Notes: a model not told the origin generated them from the letters alone. A stretch of 64,000 nucleotides of DNA from Extensimonas soli (GCF_029211265.1 NZ_JARGEL010000024.1:197393-261392), one strand, 5' to 3'. Counted from the first letter of the stretch, positions 1-8,628 are shown. Numbers and translations are program-made.

Positions 1-890
1 CCGCGGCAGGCGGCCAGCCCAGCGTGGGCCTGCGCTGCCCCGCGCACCCTGTGGCGCAGGCCGTGCTGCGCGCCTGCGCGGCGCCGCCCGATGCGGGCAA
101 GGGCGAGCGCCACGTCCTAGCAGCCTGTCGGACTTTGGGCGTCGAAAGCGAGAATGCACCCCAGCGAGACCAATTTTTGCCGGATTCGCCGCCCCATAGC
201 GGGACTATGGGGCAAGAAGACGGTGTTCTCGAAGAGCGGCGAAGCCAAAAATGGGCCGCTGCGGCGCATTCGCAGCCGACGATTCCAAAGTCCGACAGGC
301 TGCTGGGCCTCGCCGCGCCCAGCGCCAACCGCTTCGGCCGCGTGAGCCCAACCACCGCCGCACACGTACAGGCCGAGTTCGGCGAGGAACTGCTAGTGCT
401 CGACGGCGGCCCCTGCGCCGTGGGGATCGAATCGACCATCATCGACTGCACGCGCGGGCGGCCTGTGCTGCTGCGCCCCGGCGCCATCACGCGCGCGCAA
501 ATCGCGGCCGCCTGCGGGCTCCAACCGCTCTCGAAAGAGGAGCTTCCAGCGCAGACCCCGCGCGCCTCGGGCACCTTGGAAGCCCACTATGCGCCGACGG
601 CCAAGGTGCGCCTCATGGACGCGCGCGCGCTGCAGACGGCGCTCGACCTGCTCGGCGCCGATGCGGCGCGGCTCGGCGTGTATGCGCGCACGCCGCTGCG
701 TGGCGTGGCGCCACAGGTCGTGCTGCGCCGCATGCCCGAGGATGCCGCCGCCGTGGCGCAGGAATTGTTCGCCGCGCTGCGCGCCTTCGACGCCGCAGGC
801 GTGGCGCTGATCTGGATCGAAACCCCGCCCGACACCCCCGCCTGGGAGGGCGTGCGCGATCGGCTGCTGCGCGCAGCGGCGGCGGCTTGA
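1..890 (+). CDS. sua5: L-threonylcarbamoyladenylate synthase, Sua5/YrdC family (5' cut by window, carries an in-frame insertion)
   Basis: Makes threonylcarbamoyl-AMP from threonine, bicarbonate and ATP for the t6A modification of tRNA. The reading frame is open from base 3, so the N-terminus lies outside the window; the GTG at 24 is an internal valine codon (context SVGLRCPAHPVAQ). Conserved YrdC signatures are present: APSANRFGRVSPT near 312-350, then DGGPCAVGIESTIID and LLRPGAI. The linker and C-terminal Sua5 domain follow (GTLEAHYAP). Between the helix ending in LLRAC and the GLAAPSAN motif lie about 62 extra residues rich in Gln, Ser and Glu that do not look like the family. They are encoded by a 186-bp inverted-repeat element inserted without a stop or frameshift. 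Whether the product still folds is unknown; a second YrdC-type enzyme may cover the function elsewhere. Confidence 0.9.
   Translation, partial: AAGGQPSVGLRCPAHPVAQAVLRACAAPPDAGKGERHVLAACRTLGVESENAPQRDQFLPDSPPHSGTMGQEDGVLEERRSQKWAAAAHSQPTIPKSDRLLGLAAPSANRFGRVSPTTAAHVQAEFGEELLVLDGGPCAVGIESTIIDCTRGRPVLLRPGAITRAQIAAACGLQPLSKEELPAQTPRASGTLEAHYAPTAKVRLMDARALQTALDLLGADAARLGVYARTPLRGVAPQVVLRRMPEDAAAVAQELFAALRAFDAAGVALIWIETPPDTPAWEGVRDRLLRAAAAA
116..307. mobile_element. MITE-like inverted-repeat element inside sua5
   Basis: Ends are a 20-bp perfect terminal inverted repeat, AGCAGCCTGTCGGACTTTGG at 119-138 and its complement at 285-304; allowing one mismatch extends it to 116-307. The whole element is a long imperfect palindrome. 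At its centre is a perfect 9-bp stem, GCCCCATAG and CTATGGGGC, with a 5-nt loop, near 191-213. It is too short for a transposase. The net insertion is 186 bp, or 62 codons, and is open in the sua5 frame. A CT at 117-118 and again at 303-304 is a possible 2-bp target duplication, but the boundaries are not certain. Confidence 0.8.
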
Positions 891-979
891 ACCTCTTCGC
901 TGGTACGCACCCGCCTTGCGCGCCACCTTTCTTTTCTCTGCATCGTTAAACTTAGCGCTTCGTTTTTGGAGAAACTTCT

Positions 980-1936
980 ATGGCAGCAAATTGGATGCGC
1001 CGCATCGCCCTCGCCTTGTGTGCGGGCGCTACGGCCATGGTGCTCGCAGCATGCGGCTCGAGCTCCGTGTCATCGGCACTCACACCGAACCGCTTCATCG
1101 TCTTCGGCGATGCGCTCAGCGACATCGGACAAAACGGCGGCAAGCGCTATACGGTCAACGACGGCTCGGTGAACAACTGGACATTGCAGTTGGCCGCGCA
1201 CTACGGCAAAAGCATCACGCCCTCGTCTGCGGGCGGCCTGAGCTACGCCACGGGCAACGCGCGCGTGCTCGCCACGCCCGACGCCGCGGGTGGCAGCGCG
1301 CCGCCGCTTGCCGCGCAGATCGACGCCTTTCTCGCCGCGAACCAGTTTTCTTCGAGCGACCTGATCGTGGTCAACGGCGGCGCCAGCGACCTGATTGCGG
1401 ATATGCAGGCCGTGATTGCCGGCAGCATGACGGCAGACGCCATGGTCGCTGCCGCAACCCAGACGGGCAAGGATCTGGGCGCGCAGGTGCGTCGCCTGGT
1501 CAACGCCGGCGCCGCGCACGTGCTGCTCGCAAGCGCCGACGATCTCAGCAAGACGCCCTGGGCTGCGACCATCAACCAGAAAGACCTGCTCTACAGGGCC
1601 AGCCGCGCGCTCAACGACAGCCTCAAGGTCAGCATCGTCGATCTGGGGGCCAACGTGCTGTATCTCGACACCGAGTATTACGTAAACCTCTACGTCAACT
1701 CGCCCGGCTCGTTCAGTTTTTCCGTGACCGACAAGCCCGTGTGCACGTCCATAGACCCGGGCAACGGCATTGGCATAGGCACGAACCAGGTCAACTCGGC
1801 GCTGTGCACCAGTGCGACGCTGGTCGCCGGGGCAGACCCGCTCCGGTACGTCTTCGCCGACCCGATCTACCTCACGCCCTCGGCGCACCGCCAGTTTGGC
1901 GACTACGCTTACGACCAGCTCACGCTGCGCTGGTAA
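980..1936 (+). CDS. SGNH/GDSL-like lipoprotein lacking catalytic residues
   Basis: Predicted exported lipoprotein of 318 aa: hydrophobic signal, then a lipobox ending at Cys25 (LAAC). The SGNH (GDSL esterase) fold is suggested by FGDALSD at residues 42-48, GGASDL in the region where block III GxND sits, and DPIYLTPSAH near the C-terminus. Residue 45, where the nucleophilic serine of FGDS should be, is Ala. The block V histidine position after Asp294 is Tyr297. The product may therefore bind rather than hydrolyse its ligand, or use other residues. The ATG at 980 follows a GGAGA ribosome-binding site. It faces the next gene, with a shared terminator between them. Family assignment is from motifs only. 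Confidence 0.75.
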   Translation: MAANWMRRIALALCAGATAMVLAACGSSSVSSALTPNRFIVFGDALSDIGQNGGKRYTVNDGSVNNWTLQLAAHYGKSITPSSAGGLSYATGNARVLATPDAAGGSAPPLAAQIDAFLAANQFSSSDLIVVNGGASDLIADMQAVIAGSMTADAMVAAATQTGKDLGAQVRRLVNAGAAHVLLASADDLSKTPWAATINQKDLLYRASRALNDSLKVSIVDLGANVLYLDTEYYVNLYVNSPGSFSFSVTDKPVCTSIDPGNGIGIGTNQVNSALCTSATLVAGADPLRYVFADPIYLTPSAHRQFGDYAYDQLTLRW

Positions 1937-1950
1937 AAGCTGCCGCTAAA

Positions 1951-1980
1951 CGAAAAAGCCGCCCCAGGGCGGCTTTTTCG
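1951..1980. terminator. Bidirectional intrinsic terminator
   Basis: A 14-bp perfect stem (1951-1964 with 1967-1980) has A-rich and T-rich outer arms, so it gives a hairpin followed by a T-run on both strands. It sits between two convergent genes. Confidence 0.85.
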
Positions 1981-1996
1981 TTCCCGAGCGTGGAGC

Positions 1997-3307
1997 TCAC
2001 TTCACGCTGTCGAACAGCGCTTTGGCCTGCGCGTGGCAGAACGGCGGCTCGTAGCTGCCGTGGTAATTGCCGTAATAGGTCGCATAGTCGGCGGAAGTGG
2101 GGTCGGTCGGCGCTGCGCCGCCCGGGCCGAACGTGGCCTGCACCTGCGCATCGACATCGACCGACACGACGTTGGTGACGCCGCGGCTGTCGAAGTCCGC
2201 CTTCAAAACGTTCTGGTGCACCGCGGGCGGGATGGTCGGGTCGCCGGCGCCGCCGCACAACAGCACTTTGGCGCGCGGCGTCCAGCCCAGCAAGTCGTTG
2301 CGGCGCGCCGCGACTGCCAGCGGGTGGTTCGGGTCGGTCTGTATGCCCGTGAGGAACGCGGGCTGGAACAGCGCGTCGCGCGCCTGCGTGGGCGTGCCGC
2401 CGGGCAGCTTGCCTGTAGTGATCAGCGTGGTGTCGGTCAGCGTGGGGCTGGGCAGCAGATTTTCGATCGTGGCCGCGTAGGGGTCTTTGAACACCGTTTT
2501 CACATCGGTATAGACGTCGCCGTAGATTTTTTGCCAGGCGGTGATGAAAAACGGCACGAAGAACTGTATGCCCGCGATGGCTTCGGGCACGCGCAGCGAG
2601 CCCGAGAGGTTGTAGGGCCCAGCCATGTGCGCGGCGGCCACGATGTTGAACTCCGCGGGCGCGTCGCGTTCGGCGGCGCGCTGCGCCGCGGCCGAAGAAT
2701 GTCCGCCCTGCGAATAGCCGGCCAGCATGGCCTTGCCCGACAGGCTGGCCCCCACCGATGAAGCGGCCGTGCGTGCGGCGCGGATCGCATCGAGCACCGA
2801 GCTGGCCTCGGAATCCGCATGCAGGTAGGGGTGGAAGCTGTAGCTCGACCTGGCGTAGCCCAGGTAATCGGTCGCCACCACGGCATAGCCCTGCGCGGCG
2901 TACATGGCCGCGAGCAGAAAGGTTTCATCGTTTTGAGGGTCTGCGAGGGTGCGCGGCTTTTCCACCGAGGTGCCGGGTGCGTAGGCCACGAGCGGCGCGG
3001 GGCCAGAGCAGCCGGCATAGCTCCCCGAAGGGACGAGCAGCACGCCCGAGGCATCGCTGTGCTCACCCGCACGCGCGCCCGGCGTGGCGTAGTGCAGCGC
3101 CACCACCTTGACATCGCAGTGCGCCGTGCCGCTCAAGGGCTGCAGGCCCAGGCTGGCAGAAGTCGCATCGATTTGCGCGACGCTGAGCGTGGCCACCGTG
3201 GTGGGCGGTTCCAGCAAAGCGCCGCGGCCAGGCTCGTCGGAGCCGCCGCCGCAGGCGCTCAGGGCCAGCAGACTCGCAGCGATGCAGGTGAGGCGAAAGG
3301 GCAGCAT
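1997..3307 (-). CDS. Secreted lipase-like alpha/beta-hydrolase lipoprotein
   Basis: 436 aa. The signal peptide ends in a lipobox with Cys19 (LSAC followed by a GGG spacer), so outer-membrane or periplasmic anchoring is expected. The nucleophile elbow GYSQGGH is at 197-203 (Ser199). An Asp candidate lies in GGAGDPTIPP and a His candidate at 416 or 425, giving the usual catalytic order. The overall pattern (YAPGTS, VVATDYLGYA, GYSQGGH) resembles bacterial members of the secretory-lipase family. The ATG at 3307 has AAAGGA upstream. Substrate unknown; esterase or lipase activity is inferred from family. Confidence 0.8.
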   Translation of the reverse strand: MLPFRLTCIAASLLALSACGGGSDEPGRGALLEPPTTVATLSVAQIDATSASLGLQPLSGTAHCDVKVVALHYATPGARAGEHSDASGVLLVPSGSYAGCSGPAPLVAYAPGTSVEKPRTLADPQNDETFLLAAMYAAQGYAVVATDYLGYARSSYSFHPYLHADSEASSVLDAIRAARTAASSVGASLSGKAMLAGYSQGGHSSAAAQRAAERDAPAEFNIVAAAHMAGPYNLSGSLRVPEAIAGIQFFVPFFITAWQKIYGDVYTDVKTVFKDPYAATIENLLPSPTLTDTTLITTGKLPGGTPTQARDALFQPAFLTGIQTDPNHPLAVAARRNDLLGWTPRAKVLLCGGAGDPTIPPAVHQNVLKADFDSRGVTNVVSVDVDAQVQATFGPGGAAPTDPTSADYATYYGNYHGSYEPPFCHAQAKALFDSVK

Positions 3308-3435
3308 GGGAATCCTTTGGAAATATTTCTCATCATGCCTGCAATTCGGCGGCCCAGGCCATCGGGATTAACGCGAATCAAAAAACAACGACCGGCCATT
3401 CCCTCGGGCATTGCGCAAAACAATGCCCCGGGAAG

Positions 3436-3909
3436 TCAATCTCCCTGCAACGCCAGCAGCACGCCAAATCCGAGCAAAAAGCTGCGCAGCGCCCCGGATG
3501 CCGCCGGGTTGGACGTGAACGCAGCCTCCAGTTTGGGGCGGCGCGCGTCCACGATGTGCAAGGCACCCCATTCGGCTTGCAGCGCCTGCGTGAGCTCTTC
3601 CAGCGGCCCCGTGGCAAGCACCGTGGTGGCCTGCGCGCCACGCTCCTGCAACCAGGGCTGCATCTGGGCAAAAAGTTTGTCGGCCCAGCGTTTGCGCCAG
3701 TTTTCGCGGCTGCTGTGGCTGACCCATTTGCTGATGCGGTGCGTGATGCGCGGCGCGCAGGCCACCAGAATCCAGTGGGAAGCCGGGGCGCAAGCGGCCA
3801 GCTGCGCCATGTGCTGCTGCGCATGCTCCGCATCGTCGAGATAGACGAGCACCGGCATGGCCGCCGTTGCCGGGCTGGATGCGCGCGAAGAGGAAATCGG
3901 TGTGTTCAT
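3436..3909 (-). CDS. Hypothetical protein, 157 aa, downstream of TerC
   Basis: I do not recognise a named family. The start at 3909 (MNTPISSS) is preferred because upstream codons overlap the terC end and GAGG lies just ahead of it. The middle is rich in Trp and basic residues (SRENWRKRWADKLF). Alternating hydrophobic strands (MPVLVYLDD, HWILVACAP, TTVLAT, LHIVDARR) suggest a small alpha/beta fold similar in layout to universal stress proteins. The C-terminus is hydrophobic and could touch the membrane. The gap to terC is only 7 bp, so it is probably co-transcribed and under the same riboswitch, hinting at a manganese-linked role (inference). Confidence 0.65.
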   Translation of the reverse strand: MNTPISSSRASSPATAAMPVLVYLDDAEHAQQHMAQLAACAPASHWILVACAPRITHRISKWVSHSSRENWRKRWADKLFAQMQPWLQERGAQATTVLATGPLEELTQALQAEWGALHIVDARRPKLEAAFTSNPAASGALRSFLLGFGVLLALQGD

Positions 3910-3916
3910 GGCAGCC

Positions 3917-4627
3917 TCAGTGTGTCGTTTGTTTTTGAATGGCAATCGCCCGGCGGCGCTTTTGCCATGCGCCGGCACCCAGGACGGCAGCGACGGCAAG
4001 AACGATCAAGCCCCAATACGCCAGCTGGTGTGTCCATTCAGGGCCTTTGAATACGGGCGCAAGCAATTTTTCATTCACGATCATCTTGCCCGCCGTGAAC
4101 GCCAGCACCGCTGCCCCCAGCTGGATGATGGCCGGAAAGCGCTCGACCAGCCTGAGCACCACGGTGCTGCCGAACACCACGATAGGCACGCTGATCAAAA
4201 GGCCGGCGATGACCAGCGCCATCGAGCCTTGTGCCGCACCCGCGACGCCGAGCACGTTGTCTATGCCCATGAGCGCGTCGGCGACGATGATGGTCTTCAT
4301 CGCGCCCCAGAAAGAGGTGACTGTGGCTGCGCCATGCGCGTCATCCTCGTCTTTTTCGGCCAGCAGCTGGAACGCGATCCACAGCAGGCCCAGCCCGCCG
4401 ACGAGCATGAGTCCAGGAATCTTGAGCAGCCACACGACCACCAGCGTCATGAGCGCGCGCACCACGATGGCGCCCACCGTGCCCCAGACGATGGTTTTTC
4501 GCTGCAGATGCTTGGGCAGGCTGCGCGCGGCCAGCGCGATCACGATGGCGTTATCGCCCGCGAGCACGAGGTCTATGAGCACGATGGCCAGCAGGGCCGT
4601 GAACCATTGGGCAGAAAAAATTTCCAT
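3917..4627 (-). CDS. TerC/YjbE-family integral membrane protein, probable manganese exporter or metal-loading protein
   Basis: 236 aa with about seven hydrophobic segments. TerC-family acidic motifs are present in two membrane segments, LVLAGDNAIV near the N-terminus and MGIDNVLGVAG in the middle. Family members handle Mn2+ (export or metalation of exported enzymes); Alx and MntP-linked examples are controlled by the yybP-ykoY riboswitch, and one lies just upstream here. I chose ATG 4627 (MEIFSAQW), where the conserved sequence begins; in-frame ATGs at 4639 and 4666 are alternatives and none has a strong ribosome-binding site. A basic tail follows the last membrane segment. Confidence 0.88.
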   Translation of the reverse strand: MEIFSAQWFTALLAIVLIDLVLAGDNAIVIALAARSLPKHLQRKTIVWGTVGAIVVRALMTLVVVWLLKIPGLMLVGGLGLLWIAFQLLAEKDEDDAHGAATVTSFWGAMKTIIVADALMGIDNVLGVAGAAQGSMALVIAGLLISVPIVVFGSTVVLRLVERFPAIIQLGAAVLAFTAGKMIVNEKLLAPVFKGPEWTHQLAYWGLIVLAVAAVLGAGAWQKRRRAIAIQKQTTH

Positions 4628-4749
4628 GGGCAGTTCCATTCGGGTGAAAACACGGGGATCACCCATTTGCCCGCTGGATCTGGTGCCCTGTCCGCGCCTT
4701 GCTCAAACAGGCGGGACGCAAGCGCACTTCGGCCAACCCGGCAATGGGT

Positions 4750-4906
4750 CCAACCGAAGGTCTTGCTCGGCAAACGGCACTGACCATTTGCCCGGAAGGC
4801 CGGAGGCGCCACGGTGGTACCCACCATCGCGCCTCGTATTGACGACGTTTCCGATGCTGTGCGGCATTTGCAAGCTGCGCCGCACGCAGGGAGCTACTCC
4901 CCTTCG
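4750..4906 (-). promoter_or_regulatory. yybP-ykoY manganese riboswitch upstream of terC
   Basis: Read on the minus strand, the leader opens with AAGGGGAGTAGC (4893-4904) and ends with GCAAGACCTT (4758-4767), the two hallmark segments of the yybP-ykoY aptamer. Between them are CGTCGTCAATACGAGGC and a long near-perfect helix with a GTAC apex (about 4800-4835), consistent with the variable P2 arm. After the aptamer, CTTCGG near 4755 can pair with CCGAAG about 30 nt later, a possible expression platform. The class senses Mn2+ and turns on export genes. No covariance model was run. Confidence 0.85.
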
Positions 4907-5038
4907 AAGCAGCGATTGTGCACCATGTTCGGCTGGGCAGCGCAAAACCGGGCGCGAGACCGCACGCAAGACGGGAGTCCTTTGCCTGCTGCGTGCCGGT
5001 GTTCCGGGCGTTTACCATGGAGCTTTGCCAGCACCGCC

Positions 5039-5806
5039 ATGAAACTCGCTCTTTTGTCCGACCTGCACGCGAACCGCCAGGCTTTCGATGCCTGTATGGC
5101 GCACGCGCGCGCGCAAGGTGCCGAGCGCTTTGCGCTGCTCGGCGATCTCGTGGGCTACGGGGCCGATCCGCGCTACGTGGTGCAGCAGGCCATGGAGCTT
5201 GCGGCGCAAGGCGCGCTGCTCGTGCAGGGCAACCACGACGCGCAGGCTGTACGCCCGACGCCCGCAGCGGCGCAGCAGGCCCCTTCGATGGCGGCGCTGA
5301 GTGCGGCCTGGACGCATGCGCAGCTGGCCGCCGAAGAGCGCGACTTTCTCGCGGCGCTGCCGCTCACGGCCGTGCTCGATGGCGTCTTGCTCGTGCACGC
5401 AAGTGCCGACGCGCCCGAGCGCTGGCGCTACGCAGACAACGCGGTGGTCGCGCAGCAAAGCCTGGACGCCGCCACGCAGCACCCTGGAGTGCAGCACGTG
5501 TTTTGCGGCCATGTGCACCAGCAAAGCCTTTTTTACCGCGGCACGGGGCGCGGCCTGATGCGCTTTGCGCCGGTGGCTGGCGTGGCTATCCCGGTCGCGC
5601 CGCACCGGCAGTGGCTGGCCACGGTGGGCTCGGTCGGGCAGCCGCGCGACGGTGATGCGCGCGCCATGTACGCCTTGCTCGATACCCGCGCCTGGCTGCT
5701 GCGCTTCGAGCGCGTGGCATACGACCACGAGGCCGCGGCCGCAGCGATCCGTGCCACAGGCGCGCTGCCGGAGTTTTTTGCCCAGCGGCTGGAGCAGGGG
5801 CAATGA
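5039..5806 (+). CDS. Calcineurin-like metallophosphoesterase
   Basis: 255 aa, a single-domain phosphoesterase of the YfcE/MJ0936-like type. All metal-binding motifs are present: SDLHAN (Asp8, His10), GDLVGYG (Asp36), GNHD (65-67), LLVHAS and CGHVHQ. The start is ATG 5039 (MKLALLSDLHAN), where the family begins; the longer upstream frame is not conserved-looking. Its stop overlaps the start of the kinase gene (ATGA), so the two are translationally coupled. Possible substrates are phosphoproteins, nucleotides or phosphodiesters; pairing with a kinase suggests the first, but that is inference. Confidence 0.88.
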   Translation: MKLALLSDLHANRQAFDACMAHARAQGAERFALLGDLVGYGADPRYVVQQAMELAAQGALLVQGNHDAQAVRPTPAAAQQAPSMAALSAAWTHAQLAAEERDFLAALPLTAVLDGVLLVHASADAPERWRYADNAVVAQQSLDAATQHPGVQHVFCGHVHQQSLFYRGTGRGLMRFAPVAGVAIPVAPHRQWLATVGSVGQPRDGDARAMYALLDTRAWLLRFERVAYDHEAAAAAIRATGALPEFFAQRLEQGQ

Positions 5807-7245
5807 AGCTGCTCGAGGCCGGCGCCCTCGTCGATGGCTTTCGCGTGCTCGAATGCATCCACGCGGGCGGCATGGCGCACATCTACCGCGTCGAATACGC
5901 GCAGGGCGCGCCCGATCCGGGCTTTCCGATGGCCATGAAAATCCCGCGCATGACCGCAGGGGACGGCGCTGAAAACATCGTGAGCTTCGAGGTCGAGCTG
6001 CAAATCCTGCCCGCGCTCACGGGCCCGCACGTGCCGCGCTTCGTCGCGGCCGGCGACCTGCAGCGCCTGCCCTACCTGGTGATGGAATACGTGCCCGGCC
6101 AGACGCTTGAGCATTGGCTGGGCCAGCGCCTGGAGCCGCAAGAGATCGCGCGCCTGGGCGCCGCCATGGCCGACGCCGCGCACAGCCTGCACCAGCAAAA
6201 CGCCTGCCACCTCGACCTCAAGCCCGGCAACGTGCTGTTCAAGACGCCCGACCACGCCGTACTGCTCGACTTCGGGCTGTCGTGGCATGCGCATTACCCC
6301 GACTTGCTCGCCGAGGAGCTGCGCCTGGCCGTGGGCTCGCCCGCCTGGATCGCGCCCGAGCAGGTGGTGGGCGTGCGCGGCGACCCGCGCAGCGACATCT
6401 TCGCCATCGGCGTGATGCTCTACGAACTGGCGACGGGCGAGCTGCCCTTTGGCGCCCCGACCACGCGCGGCGGCATGCGCCAGCGCCTGTGGATGGCGCC
6501 CACGCCGCCGCGCCGCCACCGGCCCGACTTGCCGCCCTGGCTGCAGGAAGTCGTCCTGCGCTGCCTCGAAGCCGAGGCCGCGCAGCGCTACCCCTCGGCT
6601 GCGCACCTGGCTTTCGACCTGCGCAACCCCGAGCAAGTGCCGCTGACCGAGCGCGGCCAACAGTTGCGCGGGCCCACCCTGCGCAGCCAGCTGCGGCGCT
6701 GGATCAAGGCCATGGGCATGCACTACCAGCCCAGCCCCTTGCCCGCGCGGCAGATCGAAGAGGTGCCCATCGTCATGGTGGCCGTGCCGCATGAGGACGT
6801 GAGCGACGCCACGCTGTATTCGCTGCGCCAGGCCCTGGCGCGCTCGCTAGGCATACGTCCGGGCGCGCGGCTGGCCTGCGTGACGGTGCTTTCGCCCTCG
6901 GCCAGCAGCACCAGCGACAGCGCGCGCAGCGAAACCAGCCTGCACCGCCAGCACATCGCACGCCTCAAGGAATGGGTGGCGCCGCTCGACCTGCACGGCC
7001 ACAGCGTGAGCTACCACGTGCTCGAGGCGAGTGACGTGGCGCAGGCACTGGTGCGCTACGCCGCGGGCAACCACGTCAGCCTGATGATCCTGGGCGCGGC
7101 CACGCACGGCCTGCAGCTGCAGCGCTTCGTTGCCACCGTGCCCATGCGCGTGGCGCGCGATGCGCCCTGCACGCTGATTCTGGTCAAGCAGACCCTGCCG
7201 TTCGAGGCGCTTGCGCGCATCGAGGCGGCGGATGGCGGCGCCTGA
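5803..7245 (+). CDS. Serine/threonine protein kinase fused to a universal-stress-protein domain
   Basis: 480 aa. The N-terminal Hanks-type kinase (about 10-280) has a glycine loop IHAGGMAHIY, Lys46 (MKIPR), Glu65, the catalytic loop HLDLKPGN (Asp138, Asn143), DFG (156-158) and APE (184-186). It is therefore predicted active, of the non-RD kind because Leu replaces Arg in HRD. The C-terminal part (about 325-470) looks like UspA: IVMVAVPHED, LMILGAATHG and a closing TLILVK strand, with an incomplete second half of the ATP-binding signature. No membrane segment is seen, so it is a soluble cytosolic kinase. It overlaps the phosphoesterase gene by 4 bp and converges on der. Confidence 0.9.
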   Translation: MKLLEAGALVDGFRVLECIHAGGMAHIYRVEYAQGAPDPGFPMAMKIPRMTAGDGAENIVSFEVELQILPALTGPHVPRFVAAGDLQRLPYLVMEYVPGQTLEHWLGQRLEPQEIARLGAAMADAAHSLHQQNACHLDLKPGNVLFKTPDHAVLLDFGLSWHAHYPDLLAEELRLAVGSPAWIAPEQVVGVRGDPRSDIFAIGVMLYELATGELPFGAPTTRGGMRQRLWMAPTPPRRHRPDLPPWLQEVVLRCLEAEAAQRYPSAAHLAFDLRNPEQVPLTERGQQLRGPTLRSQLRRWIKAMGMHYQPSPLPARQIEEVPIVMVAVPHEDVSDATLYSLRQALARSLGIRPGARLACVTVLSPSASSTSDSARSETSLHRQHIARLKEWVAPLDLHGHSVSYHVLEASDVAQALVRYAAGNHVSLMILGAATHGLQLQRFVATVPMRVARDAPCTLILVKQTLPFEALARIEAADGGA

Positions 7246-7284
7246 AAATCGTTGCCGCGGAACGCCGAAAACGGCTTGCTGCGC

Positions 7285-8628
7285 TCACTCGCCTTTGTCG
7301 GCGTAGGGGTTTTGCGAAGTTTTGAACTCGATGCGCAAGGGCGTGCCCACGAGCTTGAACTCCTTGCGGAAACGCCCTTCGAGGTAGCGCTTGTAGGCGT
7401 CCGCGACATGCTCGAGCGAGTTGCCGTGGATCACGATCACGGGCGGGCTCATGCCGCCCTGGTGGGCATAGCGCAGCTTGGGGCGGAACATGCCGGCGCG
7501 CTTGGGCGCCTGGTATTGCACGGCCTCGTGCAGCACGCGCGTGAGCACCGGCGTGGGCATTTTGCGCGTGGCCGACTGGTAGGCTTCGATGATGGAGGCC
7601 CAGAGCGGGCCCAACCCCTGGCGCTTTTTGGCCGAGATGAAGTGGATTTTGGCGAACTTCAGAAAGGCCAGCCGCGTCTCGATCGAGCGCTCGAGCAGCT
7701 GGCGCTGGTACTCGTCCACCGCATCCCACTTGTTGACCGCGAGCACCACGGCGCGGCCGCTCTCGAGCGCGAAGCCTGCGATGTGCGCGTCCTGGTCGGT
7801 CACGCCCTGGGTCGCGTCGAGCAGCAACAGCACCACGTGCGCCGACTCTATGGCCTGCAGGGTCTTGACGACGGAGAATTTTTCGATGGCCTCGAACACG
7901 CGCCCCTTGCGGCGCAGGCCCGCGGTGTCTATGAGTTCGAAGCGCTGGCCGTTGCGCTCGAAGGGCACGCTGATGGCGTCGCGCGTGGTGCCCGGCAGGT
8001 CGAAGGCGACGAGGCGCTCTTCACCAAGCCAGGCGTTGATGAGCGTGGACTTGCCCACGTTCGGGCGCCCCGCGACGGCAAGCCGGATCACACCCTGCGC
8101 GGCAGCGTCCTCGGGCGCTTCCTCGGGTTCGGGCCCTTGCAGGGGTTCGAGCGCGAGCTCGATCAGGCTGCGTATGCCCTGGCCGTGCGCGGCCGAGACG
8201 GGGAGCACCTCGCCCAGGCCGAGCTCGTAGAACTCGGTGAGCTGCGCACCTTCGTGCATGCCCTCGGCCTTGTTGGCCACGAGCACGCTGCGCTTGCCCA
8301 GGCGGCGCAGGTAGTTTGCGATGTCGTGGTCTTGCGCCGAAAGGCCCGCGCGCGCATCGACCACGAACAGCACCACGTCGGCCTCGGCCACGGCCTGCTG
8401 CGTCTGCTTGGCCATTTCGTGGTAGATGCCGCTGGCCGCGTCGGGCTCGAAGCCGCCGGTGTCTATGACGATGTATTCGTACCTGCCCTGGCGGCCCTGG
8501 CCGTAGTGGCGGTCGCGCGTGAGCCCCGCGAAGTCGGCCACGATCGCATCGCGCGACTTGGTGAGGCGGTTGAACAGCGTCGATTTACCGACATTCGGCC
8601 GCCCGACGAGGGCGATCACGGGTTTCAT
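7285..8628 (-). CDS. der: Ribosome-assembly GTPase Der (EngA)
   Basis: 447 aa, normal length. Double-GTPase protein for 50S subunit maturation. First G1 motif GRPNVGKS at 9-16, second identical motif near residue 185, NKAEG and NKWDAVD as the two G4 sites, then the KH-like C-terminal domain ([13 protein letters not shown]). It is last in the long minus-strand cluster that starts at ndk. In related bacteria hfq and hflX usually follow der; here a convergent kinase gene does. Confidence 0.97.
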   Translation of the reverse strand: MKPVIALVGRPNVGKSTLFNRLTKSRDAIVADFAGLTRDRHYGQGRQGRYEYIVIDTGGFEPDAASGIYHEMAKQTQQAVAEADVVLFVVDARAGLSAQDHDIANYLRRLGKRSVLVANKAEGMHEGAQLTEFYELGLGEVLPVSAAHGQGIRSLIELALEPLQGPEPEEAPEDAAAQGVIRLAVAGRPNVGKSTLINAWLGEERLVAFDLPGTTRDAISVPFERNGQRFELIDTAGLRRKGRVFEAIEKFSVVKTLQAIESAHVVLLLLDATQGVTDQDAHIAGFALESGRAVVLAVNKWDAVDEYQRQLLERSIETRLAFLKFAKIHFISAKKRQGLGPLWASIIEAYQSATRKMPTPVLTRVLHEAVQYQAPKRAGMFRPKLRYAHQGGMSPPVIVIHGNSLEHVADAYKRYLEGRFRKEFKLVGTPLRIEFKTSQNPYADKGE

